In this document: piece after piece, positions 15,855 to 24,586 of the stretch
Position numbering within the stretch: position 1 is the first letter of the stretch
Layout: the number at the start of each line of letters is the position of its first letter
NCBI RefSeq assembly: GCF_000012885.1
Contig: NC_007498.2
Coordinates: forward strand, 744,001-808,000
Source: Syntrophotalea carbinolica DSM 2380
GTDB lineage: Bacteria > Desulfobacterota > Desulfuromonadia > Desulfuromonadales > Syntrophotaleaceae
Length of the DNA stretch: 64,000 nucleotides
Direction: 5' to 3'
Translations under genes and position numbers: made by a program
The notes under the pieces: model-generated
The model's input: the letters and a program-made list of their open reading frames with translations, nothing else
The model's database searches: none
Told to the model about the DNA's origin: nothing

Positions 15855-18800
15855 CTATTTGATGCCGAAGGTGACGCGATGCCCTTCCCCCGGAACCTTG
15901 GGCGGTTCAATGCTGATGCGGCTTTCCAGCTCCGGGTGCAGGGCGACGAATGCTGCGCGCAGGTGGCGGGCCCTTTCCAGCGCCAGCTGTTCAAGGGTGT
16001 TGTCGTCCCTGGGATAATGGTCGCGGATGGCCTCCATCATTTCCTGCGGGGGCAATTTACGAATCATACCAATCAGATTTTTCGGTTTGTCAAAAGGCTG
16101 TTCGGCATACACGTCAAACAGCAGGTCCTCGTATTCGTCGGCATCCACTTCGGGACCGACCGGCAGTTCCTGCGGTTTGATCCGGTCACGTTCCTGCTTG
16201 GGCAGGTCGGCGTGCTTGATTTCCTGCATGCGCCGCCGCACATAGGCCTCTGCCAGCAATGCACGATCTTCCTCATCGGCCTGGGGGATGAGTAGCAGAT
16301 CGATTTTTGGCCGCGACAGCAACATCTCGGCGACGGCCGGTACCGCTTTGGCGTCTTTGGCGAGCAGCCTTCCTTCTCCCGGATCGAAAGCGACAAATTC
16401 CAGTCCCTCTTCGCCGGCTCCCATAAGATTGCCGAGGAATACGAACGGCGAGGTCACCGCTTTTAAAAGCAGGTTGGCGATAACCTTGAACACCAGGCCG
16501 CCGACGCTGAAACTCGGATCGTCGAGGTCGCCGCGCACCGGCAGGGTAAGATGGATGTTGCCGGCAGGATCCTGAAGCAGGCTGACTCCCAGTTTGACCG
16601 GCAGATTGGGGGCGTCGGGAGCCTCAACCTTGTCGCCCAGTTCCAGTCCGTCGAGCTGGATGCTGTGGGTGGAATCGAGCTTGCCCTGTGCGATGGAAAT
16701 CTTGCTGTCGAGGGTGAACATCCCCTTTTGCAGCGGATAGGCGATGAAACGTTCCGACATGGGAGAGAGCGCCGTCAAATCAAGGGTTTTAAGTTGTGCC
16801 TGGAGCTCGGTGGCGGCGTCTGCGCGAAGGGGGTTTATAGATCCTTCTCCCTGGATCGGCGCGTCGTCCAGTTCGCCGGCAAAGCTGATTTTGGCGAGGC
16901 TGTCCGGGGTGTTTTCCACTGCTTCGACGGTCACCGCCAACTTGTCGAGCCGGTTGATGACGGCGGGCTGGTAGCGTTCGTCCCGCATCACCAGGTTGGC
17001 ATCGCTGATCTGCAATCCGCCGATCCCCAGGGTCACATCTGTCTGCGCTTCTTTTTTAGTTTGGGATGGCGGGGAGGAAGTTGTCGTTCCGGCGGCGTTG
17101 TCGGCTGTCTGGCCAAACAGGCGTGCCAGGTTGTTCACGCCATCGTCGCCCACAATCAGATTGATATGCGGGCGGACCAATGTTATCGGGCCGGTGGTAT
17201 AGCGTTGCCGCCCGGGTTGGATGTCGAGATCCTGAATCCGCAGGGAGCGCAGGGCGGCGAACTCCTGTTTGCCGTCGAGCACCGACAAGGACTCCATAGC
17301 AGCCTGCCCCCGGATCCGCAGTCGATTTTTACCGGTATCTTTCAGGTCGGTCCGCAAGCTCAGGGTCAGGGTGCCGGCGCCAAGCCGCAGGGCCGGGTTG
17401 ACCTGCCCCAGCAGGGGCGAGAACGGTTTGAGATTGAGTTTGGCGGTGCGAACGCGCAGGTTCATGGCGAGGGGGGCAAGGGTCCCCTTGCCGTCGATGC
17501 GTAACGTTCCCCCCTGTTTTTCCCGCCCGCTGAGGGCGATGTCCAGGGGAGGATTGGTGGCCGAGTCGTAGCCGGTTATGCTGCCGGTGAGTTTATGAAA
17601 AACCGCCGTCGAGGTTTGTCGCGGTCCCTCAAGGCCGATGCTGATCTGTCCGTCCACAAGTTTCAGTTCCGCCAGCTGCGTCTGCCAGGGCTTGCCCGGC
17701 TCTGGCGTCGCCGTTCCGGTATTTCGGGGCGCTGCGGGCGGTCGCAACTGCAAAAGGTCGATGGTCCCCTGACGGTCCCGGCGAAGACCCAGCTCAGGTT
17801 TTTCAAGCAGCAGTTGTTTCGCTACCAGGCGATGCTGCGGCATATCCACGGTTACCCCCGTAAGAGCCAGGGCTCCCATCCGGAAGAAGTCCTTGCCGGT
17901 GTCGTTGCGCTTTACAGATATCTCCTGCAAATGCGCCTCCCCCTCTTTGAATAACAGAGCCGGGCCCTCCTGGTTCGCGGTTATTTCCAGGCGGCCGCCA
18001 GCAGAGAATATGCCCTTTTGAAGGGTGACCGGGATACCGCTTGCCGCAATGTACGGTTGAAAATCGGGTGTCGACAGACCGTCGAGCTGCAACAGCAGAT
18101 CCCCCTGCAGAGGATCCGGCAGGAGCGTGCCCTGCAGCGACAGGTGGGCCGTTCGGTTGAGGGTCAGATCGGCCTGAAGCTCGGCGGGATCGCTGCCGGG
18201 CAGATCCAGGTCGGTGAGTGTTACGGCGATGTGTTCCGCTTCGGCTTTGAACCCGCCCTTGACTTTTTGGTCCTGCCAAAGCAGGCGGGCGTCGCGAAGC
18301 TCAAAGCGTTTCAGGTGCAGCGGCAGGTGGGGTTGCTGTGGGGTGTCCTGCGGCGGGACCTCTTGGGCCGCGTTTTTTTTCAGCCAGGTCTGCCAGTCGA
18401 GCCGGCCGTCCTTCAGCAGTGTCAGGTGGGCTTGCAGGCCCTGCACATCCACCTTCTTCAAGGTCATTCCCTCGGAAGTATTGAGCGCCCCATCCAGTTC
18501 GACGTTCAGGCGGGGCAGGCGCAGCGCCTCTTCGCCGTCTGGCGCCAGCACCTCGAGGCCGGCCAGTGTCAGCTGACCGCTCAGGCCCAGCCGGATGCCG
18601 GTTTCAGGCTGTTGGCGCATGCTGAAGATAAGGTCCGTGCTGAATTGGCCGTCATTGAGGATGGCACTGGTGAAGGGTTGCACATAGGGTTGGAAACGGA
18701 CCAGATCCAGGTTGTCGAGGCGGATGTCGAATTCGGTATGCAGTTGTTCGGCAAAGGGTGCCAGGCGTCCATCCACTCGCAGCGGCCGTCCGTTGATGAC

Positions 18801-19448
18801 CGCTTCCAGGTAAGGGGTGATGGCACGCTCGCGATGGCGTTTGAGGGTGGAGGTGAAGGGTACGTAAAATCCCAGATCGGCCACCGTATGTTCCGTTACG
18901 CGGATGTCGTCGCGAAAATGGATCAGACCGCCGGTAATCTCCAGATCGGTGAGCATGACGCCGAACAGATTCCACTCTTTTTGAGTTGTATCGGATGTCT
19001 GTGGTTGTGACGTTTCGTCAGGCGATGCTTTCTGCAAGGCCTGGCCCAGGTCGGCCAGGGAGAGACTGCCATCCGGGCGCAATCTCATCTCCAGGTGCGG
19101 ATCGGTTAACTTCAGGTCGCTCAGAACGGGGGCAAATCTATAGATGCCGGCTGGGCTGACGCGTATTTCGAAACGTTCCAGGCTGAAACATTCTTCCCCG
19201 TCAGGGAGCGGTACCCGCAGCTTGTCCGCCGTCAAACGCAGGGTAAAGGGGTTGAAACGCACTTTTCCCAGCGAGCAGGCACTGCCGAGTTTTTCAGAAA
19301 GCTGATTCTCGGCCACGTGGCGAATGATCGGCGGCAGGATCAGGCCCGCCACCACCGCCCACAGGGCGATGAATCCGGCTGTCCAGAGGGCGATACGCCT
19401 AATGTCCTGTTTTTTTTCGCTGATAAATACTGCGAGACGACTGATCAT
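15855..19448 (-). CDS. Giant AsmA/DUF748 family membrane-anchored protein
   Basis: 1197 residues. One membrane helix at about 20-42 (TAGFIALWAVVAGLILPPII) is followed by a long periplasmic beta-rich region of AsmA/DUF748 type, with repeated segments such as LRVRTAKLNLKPFSPLLGQ and LKTLDLTALSPMSERFIAYP, and an OmpA-like C-terminal part near 1080-1197. These proteins belong to the wider AsmA/TamB/Vps13-like group thought to carry lipids between inner and outer membranes; the exact cargo is unknown. ATG 19448 has AAGGA eight bases upstream. It stands alone, facing left. Confidence 0.85.
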   Translation of the reverse strand: MISRLAVFISEKKQDIRRIALWTAGFIALWAVVAGLILPPIIRHVAENQLSEKLGSACSLGKVRFNPFTLRLTADKLRVPLPDGEECFSLERFEIRVSPAGIYRFAPVLSDLKLTDPHLEMRLRPDGSLSLADLGQALQKASPDETSQPQTSDTTQKEWNLFGVMLTDLEITGGLIHFRDDIRVTEHTVADLGFYVPFTSTLKRHRERAITPYLEAVINGRPLRVDGRLAPFAEQLHTEFDIRLDNLDLVRFQPYVQPFTSAILNDGQFSTDLIFSMRQQPETGIRLGLSGQLTLAGLEVLAPDGEEALRLPRLNVELDGALNTSEGMTLKKVDVQGLQAHLTLLKDGRLDWQTWLKKNAAQEVPPQDTPQQPHLPLHLKRFELRDARLLWQDQKVKGGFKAEAEHIAVTLTDLDLPGSDPAELQADLTLNRTAHLSLQGTLLPDPLQGDLLLQLDGLSTPDFQPYIAASGIPVTLQKGIFSAGGRLEITANQEGPALLFKEGEAHLQEISVKRNDTGKDFFRMGALALTGVTVDMPQHRLVAKQLLLEKPELGLRRDRQGTIDLLQLRPPAAPRNTGTATPEPGKPWQTQLAELKLVDGQISIGLEGPRQTSTAVFHKLTGSITGYDSATNPPLDIALSGREKQGGTLRIDGKGTLAPLAMNLRVRTAKLNLKPFSPLLGQVNPALRLGAGTLTLSLRTDLKDTGKNRLRIRGQAAMESLSVLDGKQEFAALRSLRIQDLDIQPGRQRYTTGPITLVRPHINLIVGDDGVNNLARLFGQTADNAAGTTTSSPPSQTKKEAQTDVTLGIGGLQISDANLVMRDERYQPAVINRLDKLAVTVEAVENTPDSLAKISFAGELDDAPIQGEGSINPLRADAATELQAQLKTLDLTALSPMSERFIAYPLQKGMFTLDSKISIAQGKLDSTHSIQLDGLELGDKVEAPDAPNLPVKLGVSLLQDPAGNIHLTLPVRGDLDDPSFSVGGLVFKVIANLLLKAVTSPFVFLGNLMGAGEEGLEFVAFDPGEGRLLAKDAKAVPAVAEMLLSRPKIDLLLIPQADEEDRALLAEAYVRRRMQEIKHADLPKQERDRIKPQELPVGPEVDADEYEDLLFDVYAEQPFDKPKNLIGMIRKLPPQEMMEAIRDHYPRDDNTLEQLALERARHLRAAFVALHPELESRISIEPPKVPGEGHRVTFGIK

Positions 19449-19632
19449 ATCTGTATCCTTCGGATATATCGCATAGCATAGGTTGCAGACGCAGTTGAAG
19501 TCTATGGAAGAGATGTAACAGGGCGGTTCCAAAGGGAACGAAGTCAGAAAGCAGGATGGGGTGCACGGTTCCCTGTCTTCCTTGCCCATGAAAAAAGGAA
19601 CGCCGATTGCGGCCCATGGGGCGCCTGAATTT

Positions 19633-20121
19633 TCAGGAACGGGTCTTATCCCGGTATAAGCGGCAGCGCAGTTGGAACAGGTCATCCACTTCCGCCAGGC
19701 CTTCATCGAAAAGATTGAGGGCCTCCTTCGCGCGTTCCGGCGAGTCGGTTCCTTCCAGTGAATCCAACGGGGTGTGCAGACCCGCGACCTTGTCGAGTAA
19801 AATCAGGTCGGCATCCAGTATCCTTTCCTCGTCCTGCCGGGAAAGGCCTTTCGTTTTTTTCTCCTCAATGTCCGTCGGGGACAATTCTGTTTTGACATAG
19901 GCCAGAGTTTTCAGCGAATAGCCGAAGTTTTCAGCCAACGGATCGTGCTCCGGCCGATTGACCATGATATCGGCCAGGCGGTCGCTCACCTTTTCCAATG
20001 CGTCGGCGAGGTGTTTGCGCAACTGCCAGTCGGCCTGCGCGCAGCGGTGGGAATCGTATCCTGCAAAGCCGGCAATCTTTTGTTCAAGTTTCGTTTTTTT
20101 TAATGCGAAATCAGGTTTCAT
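19633..20121 (-). CDS. Hypothetical soluble protein
   Basis: 162 residues, mainly helical and charged, with no signal peptide or membrane helix. No family was recognised. Segments like LADALEKVSDRLADIMVNRP and LDADLILLDKVAGLHTPLDS suggest a four-helix bundle. The ATG at 20121 is preceded by AAGGAG ten bases upstream, which supports a real gene. It lies upstream of the DUF748 gene in the same direction with 184 bases between, and a perfect inverted repeat stands directly before its ribosome site (20145-20174). Confidence 0.65.
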   Translation of the reverse strand: MKPDFALKKTKLEQKIAGFAGYDSHRCAQADWQLRKHLADALEKVSDRLADIMVNRPEHDPLAENFGYSLKTLAYVKTELSPTDIEEKKTKGLSRQDEERILDADLILLDKVAGLHTPLDSLEGTDSPERAKEALNLFDEGLAEVDDLFQLRCRLYRDKTRS

Positions 20122-20144
20122 GGACGCAGGCTCCTTCCTCGGCG

Positions 20145-20174
20145 ATCGCCCGGATTCGAAATATCCCGGGCGAT
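20145..20174 (-). promoter_or_regulatory. Inverted repeat before a hypothetical gene
   Basis: ATCGCCCGG (20145-20153) and CCGGGCGAT (20166-20174) form a perfect 9-bp inverted repeat about ten bases upstream of the ribosome site of the leftward gene starting at 20121. It could be a leader hairpin or a protein operator; no T tract follows. Confidence 0.35.
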
Positions 20175-20390
20175 AATGGGGACTGTGAAATCCATATGCT
20201 TTTAGAAAGCAGGCAACCGGGACTTTGCCTTAAACGATAGCAGGGTAGGAAAGACTGTGAAGCTGAAGAGGTGAATTTATCGGAAAATAGCTGCGCAACG
20301 GTGGGGCATGGCGCCCCTGCATCCGACAGCCCATCCGCTAAATGGTTATGTCCGGCCGATAAGGGCAGAATTTTCATGCCGCGAGACGCT

Positions 20391-21803
20391 TTAAAACATA
20401 GCGGTGGAACAACAGAACCGATTTTTTCCTGATTTCTTGGCCTCGTACATGGCGTCGTCGGCGAGGTGGAGCAATTCGCTATAGGACGCCACGTTATGGT
20501 TGCTATAGGTCGAGGTACCTATGCTGACCGTGACATGTTCCCCTTTGAGTTGTTGAATGGAAAGCTCCCGGATCATCACCAGGAGTCTTTCCGCCAGTTC
20601 GTTTGCGGCAACACCGCCGGTGTTGGGGAGGCATATGGCGAACTCTTCACCGCCATAACGTGCGGAGATGTCACTTTTACGGATAACCTGGCTGATGAGT
20701 CGGGCAATTTGCCGTAGCACCATGTCGCCGGCGAGGTGCCCATAGCGGTCATTGATATTTTTGAAATTGTCGATATCCAAAAAGATACAGGACAAATCCA
20801 GATTGTAGCGCTGCGCCCTGGAAAACTCGTCCTCCAGCCGTGAATGATAATGCTGATGATTATACAGTTTCGTCAGACTGTCCCGTACGGATAAATCCTC
20901 GAGCAGCTTCTTGTTCGTCTCCATGGACTCAAAAATAATCGCATTCTCAAGGGCGTTTCCCGATATGCTGGCGATGACCTGACACAACTTGAAAATTCTG
21001 TCGGTGATGCCCCCTTTTTGCAGGCATGCGGTTCGCAGGAAAAAGGTCCCGATCACGTTTTGCTTCTTGATAATCGGCACGACGAAAACCGCATTGTCCG
21101 ACAAAGCCTCGATGTGTTTTTTGACCGGTTTCATAAGGGCGCTATTGGTGATATCTTGCAAAACGACGGGGCGCTGGGTTTCCAGCGCTTTTTCGATTTC
21201 CGGATATTTCTTCAAATCGAGCTTGATTTCCTGATTTTCCGGCAGATCGCTGCTGGCCAATACCAGCAATTCACCGAAGTCATTGATCCCGATAATAGAA
21301 CATCGTGAGACGTCGATTGTTTTGATCAGTCTTTCAACGATGATGGAGAGAATCCTTCTGGGGTTTCTGGTAACGGAAATGGTCTCCGTTAACTCCAGCA
21401 ACATGAGTAAATCGTTTTTCCGGAGATCCGAATAATAATTTTGAGTGCGGAGATGGATTTCGATTCTTGATAAAAGATCATTTCGATTGAATGGCTTGGT
21501 CAGGTAGTCGTCTGCGCCGGAATGCAGACCATTAACAATAGCCTCCTTATGTTCACTCGAAAATAACAGTATCAATGGGACGTTTTTTAATCCTTTGGAT
21601 CTTTTGAGTTTTAAACATAAATTGGGACTGTTTTCGCCTATGATATCCATATCCAGGATAACCAGGTCCGGATGATGGTGGTCGATTTGTTCAAGCGCTT
21701 CTTTTTCATTTTTTGATTCTATGACAAGATATTCAGAATCCAGGAAGTTCTTTAATTCAATCCGGGAAAAATCCTGTTGATCAATGATGAGGATTTTCTT
21801 CAT
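20391..21803 (-). CDS. Response regulator diguanylate cyclase (REC-GAF-GGDEF)
   Basis: 470 residues. The receiver domain (about 1-120) has DxxDF-like acidic residues replaced by IIDQQD, the phospho-acceptor Asp in LVILDMDIIGEN and Lys in YLTKPFNRND. A GAF-like domain follows (about 135-290), then GGDEF (about 310-470) with the active signature RYGGEEF and an intact inhibitory RxxD site, RKSD, five residues before it. The product would make cyclic di-GMP in answer to a partner kinase, none of which is adjacent. ATG 21803 follows AGAGGAG. Confidence 0.9.
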   Translation of the reverse strand: MKKILIIDQQDFSRIELKNFLDSEYLVIESKNEKEALEQIDHHHPDLVILDMDIIGENSPNLCLKLKRSKGLKNVPLILLFSSEHKEAIVNGLHSGADDYLTKPFNRNDLLSRIEIHLRTQNYYSDLRKNDLLMLLELTETISVTRNPRRILSIIVERLIKTIDVSRCSIIGINDFGELLVLASSDLPENQEIKLDLKKYPEIEKALETQRPVVLQDITNSALMKPVKKHIEALSDNAVFVVPIIKKQNVIGTFFLRTACLQKGGITDRIFKLCQVIASISGNALENAIIFESMETNKKLLEDLSVRDSLTKLYNHQHYHSRLEDEFSRAQRYNLDLSCIFLDIDNFKNINDRYGHLAGDMVLRQIARLISQVIRKSDISARYGGEEFAICLPNTGGVAANELAERLLVMIRELSIQQLKGEHVTVSIGTSTYSNHNVASYSELLHLADDAMYEAKKSGKNRFCCSTAMF

Positions 21804-22411
21804 GGTAATCTCGCTGCTCCTCTGTGCAACAAAATGATAAGAGATCTGCCCGCCCTGTGAGCTTTCTTACGGGCAATTGACAGAGATTCTTTTCCTGCGT
21901 TCAAAAATTATGTGTTCCACCGGTTTGGCTGTGAGCTTGGCTCGGAAACAGGTAATTGCCAAAATTATTTCAAGAATGAGAAAAATAATGAGGGAATATA
22001 AAATGGGAATACTATAGCATAGGATGCGAAGTGCAACCAGAATTCCCGGTGCTTCAGGCTGTCGTTTGCCGGTATTCAAGGAAACACGATAATCAGACCA
22101 TCGGCCAGCCTGAACTCTTCTTCGCAGGTGAAACAGGTTGAACTGATTTATTTTGGGTGTCAGGTTCGGGGCTCAGAACATTCAGGATGCATCGTTTTGT
22201 AACCCTCCCTAAAATAGAACCGGCAATTTTTAGAGTTTTCCGGCATAATCAAGCCCTCAAGGGGGGGGGCGGCAGAAGCGGAAAATTCTATTTATCGGTG
22301 GTCCTGAAAGAGTTGGTTTTACATACATCTTTTAGGTGATTTACCCTTGTTGTCAATTTTTATGCTTGGCGTGAGAAACGCCGGAAAAATGTAAAATGGA
22401 GGAGTGTTGTC
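21804..22411. other. Long AT-rich intergenic region
   Basis: About 600 bases between the leftward response regulator and the rightward porin gene. It must hold both promoters, though no convincing -35/-10 pair was seen. A short hairpin GGCGT-gagaa-ACGCC sits at 22368-22382 in the porin leader. A TTG-started 70-codon frame on the minus strand (21867-22079) encodes a possible membrane helix but lacks a ribosome site and was not accepted. Confidence 0.5.
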
Positions 22412-23788
22412 ATGAGAGTTAACTTGAGTATCGCCTTTCTGGCGCTTCTGGTGGCCATGATGCCTTTGACGGTCGGCGCGGATCAAAACGGGAAAGCAAC
22501 ATCGGAGGGAAGCCCGCCAGGTACGGTGGGCGGTTTGAAGGCGAATACCGCGTCTGCTCATCCGGAATTTCTGTTCGGGGGCGATATCCGGCTACGTGAA
22601 GTCTATCTTGACAATATTCCCTACTCCAACGGCGGTGAAGCGCGAGGTGGCGTGAATCATTTTCAGCGTTATCGGACCCGTCTTTGGGGGGAATACCATC
22701 TGAACGAAAAATTCATGTTAAGAGCCCGCCTCGTCAATGAATTCCGTACTTATCCGGAGGCGGATAACCATGTCTGGAACTCCGTAGACGAGATTTTATT
22801 CGACCACCTGTTTTTCGACTGGAAATGGAATGATTGGACTCTTCGCGTCGGGCGTCAGGATCTGTTCTACGGAACAGGGAAACTGATCCTTGAAGGAACG
22901 CCGAAAGATGGTTCCAGAACGCTTTATTTCGATGCCGTGAAATTGACTTATTCCGGTTTTGCAGACACAACGGTCGATTTTCTTTATATAAACACCCACG
23001 CGAAGGATCCGATCGTCATGCACTCCGAAGACCGCGACATTGTCGGTTTCGCAGGTGGAAATGATTATGACGGTACGGAGTCGGGCGGCGGTGTTTATGT
23101 TAAGAACAAATCCATCGAAAAGCTTCCGTTTGAGGCGTATTATCTCGTTAAGACCCATGAACAGGATGTCGCTTTTCTTAACAACAATGACCGCCATACC
23201 GTTGGTGCCCGCCTGATGCCGGTCTTCAGCAATCATCTCAAAGGCAATCTTGAGGCAGCCTATCAGGTAGGCAATGACATCTCAGCGTTTATGGTCGACG
23301 CCAAGGCTGTCTTGTCCATAGAATCCCTTGCCGCGCAGAAAGCACGTATGGGGCTGGGCTGGTACTATCTTTCCGGCGATGATCCCGAAACGTCCGAGGA
23401 TGAGGGCTGGAATCCTCTCTGGGCGCGTTATCCGCAATACAGCGAATTATATGTATATGCCTTTGATACCGACGGTGCAGGTCGCTGGTCCAACGTGAAT
23501 ATGCCCTATATCGATTTTTCAATTTCACCCATTGAAAAACTGAAAATGGAACTCCTGCTCGGATACATGTGGGCACCTGAGGACAACGGTGCGGGTGGCG
23601 GGAATGATCGCGGTTTGCTTTTTACCTGGAAAAACCGCTTTACCCTCAAGGAAAAACTGTTTACTGCAAAAGACAAACTTTCAGGACATCTTTGGTTTGA
23701 ACTTCTGGATCCCGGGAATTACTATACGGACGAACAACAGGACCATACGGCCTTGTTCCTTCGTGCCGAACTGAGTTATTCTTTCTGA
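22412..23788 (+). CDS. Outer-membrane porin of alginate-export (AlgE-like) type
   Basis: 458 residues. A signal peptide ending near residue 23 (AMMPLTVGADQ) is followed by about 430 residues rich in alternating aromatic and polar residues, with the alginate-export-type pattern FQRYRTRLWGEYHLNEKFMLRARL near 75-98 (quoted here in part as FQRYRTRLWGEYHLNEKF) and WTLRVGRQDLFYGTGKLI. The C-terminus ends in ELSYSF, with the terminal Phe that signals BAM-mediated assembly. Substrate unknown; the family name does not prove alginate transport. A GGAGGAG ribosome site precedes ATG 22412. It stands alone, with its own terminator. Confidence 0.8.
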   Translation: MRVNLSIAFLALLVAMMPLTVGADQNGKATSEGSPPGTVGGLKANTASAHPEFLFGGDIRLREVYLDNIPYSNGGEARGGVNHFQRYRTRLWGEYHLNEKFMLRARLVNEFRTYPEADNHVWNSVDEILFDHLFFDWKWNDWTLRVGRQDLFYGTGKLILEGTPKDGSRTLYFDAVKLTYSGFADTTVDFLYINTHAKDPIVMHSEDRDIVGFAGGNDYDGTESGGGVYVKNKSIEKLPFEAYYLVKTHEQDVAFLNNNDRHTVGARLMPVFSNHLKGNLEAAYQVGNDISAFMVDAKAVLSIESLAAQKARMGLGWYYLSGDDPETSEDEGWNPLWARYPQYSELYVYAFDTDGAGRWSNVNMPYIDFSISPIEKLKMELLLGYMWAPEDNGAGGGNDRGLLFTWKNRFTLKEKLFTAKDKLSGHLWFELLDPGNYYTDEQQDHTALFLRAELSYSF

Positions 23789-23800
23789 CGATGATATGCA

Positions 23801-23856
23801 AAAGCGGCGGATCTGTTTTTCCCAGGTGTGGAAACAACGGTTCCGTCGCTTTTTTT
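23801..23856 (+). terminator. Intrinsic terminator after the porin gene
   Basis: AAAGCGGCGGA on the left arm (from 23801) pairs with TTCCGTCGCTTT on the right arm, with a few mismatches, and a run of seven T residues follows. It lies 13 bases after the porin stop. Confidence 0.75.
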
Positions 23857-24020
23857 CAGCAAGCTGGCTGGGAAGGACATCCAAGGCAAAGACCCAATAC
23901 GACTGAAGAAATCGCTTTCCCGTAAATTCGGGCAATCAAATTCCGGTTTATCGATAACGCCGGGCCAGCCTTAACCCGCAAGGTTTTGAATAAAGGGGGC
24001 AAGGGCAGCGCCAAAGCAAA

Positions 24021-24057
24021 AGACCCCAGGGCCGGAAAAACCGGGCACCTGGGGTCT
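24021..24057 (-). terminator. Strong hairpin, probable terminator on the minus strand
   Basis: AGACCCCAGG (24021-24030) and CCTGGGGTCT (24048-24057) form a perfect 10-bp stem with a further CCGG/CCGG pair inside. Read on the minus strand it is followed by TTTTGCTTT, as expected for an intrinsic terminator of a leftward transcript. Confidence 0.6.
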
Positions 24058-24081
24058 CTGAGAGTATGAGCTGCTTGTAGA

Positions 24082-24118
24082 AAGCCCCAACCACCTGGAG
24101 ATAAAGGGGTTGGGGCTT
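24082..24118. repeat. Second perfect hairpin in tandem
   Basis: AAGCCCCAACC (24082-24092) and GGTTGGGGCTT (24108-24118) form an 11-bp perfect stem, 24 bases from the hairpin at 24021-24057. The T tract is weak on both strands. The pair lies downstream of the broken symporter gene. Confidence 0.6.
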
Positions 24119-24252
24119 GTTGTTCGACAAAACCTGAAAAGGTGTCGGTCAGAAGGGTTATATATGGCTATAAAATGTAAACTAAGAATTTTTTCTAGAG
24201 TTGCTGCCACTTACAACCATTTAGGACTGTCCTTTAGTTATATTTGTTAACT

Positions 24253-24507
24253 TTAAGCGAAAAACAGGGCCAAAAATAGCTTGCCAGGAAAAGCCAGCCA
24301 ATCACCAACCACGGCCGAAGTCGTCGGTCTCACCCACCCGATTGATGGGCCGATAAGGATTCCCGTACCAATGCCCAGCACCATTCCGATCAGCACCTGG
24401 AGCCACAGGCGCCCATGAACCAGAGTTTGCAGATAGTCGGCCAGAAATTTGAGCGATCGGGGATGCAGAAGTTCGAGGGGATGGGCGGTTTCCGGTGAGG
24501 GCTGCAT
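24253..24507 (-). pseudogene. Truncated dicarboxylate/amino acid:cation symporter (N-terminal fragment)
   Basis: Only 84 codons remain. The beginning is that of a GltP/DAACS-type sodium symporter: a cytoplasmic lead, then GRLWLQVLIGMVLGIGTGIL (first helix) and WLAFPGKLFLAL, which in intact members runs on into the second helix. Here the frame ends three residues later at a TAA. The intact family is about 400-430 residues, so roughly 80 per cent is missing. The start retains a good AAAGGAG site before ATG 24507. It looks like a deletion scar at the left edge of the transporter segment. Confidence 0.75.
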
Positions 24508-24586
24508 GGCGAGTCTCCTTTAGGGCAAAATTAATTATGCTCTGGGTGTCCAGTCAGGAAATGCCTTTCGATGAATAATGGGAAAC

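Noticed and set aside
21867-22079. 70-codon minus-strand frame with a hydrophobic segment
   Set aside because: It begins at TTG, has no ribosome site and no recognisable family; AT-rich spacer DNA easily yields such hydrophobic frames.
22412-23788. Alginate biosynthesis or export locus
   Set aside because: The porin resembles the alginate-export family, but no alginate polymerase, epimerase or Alg genes surround it.
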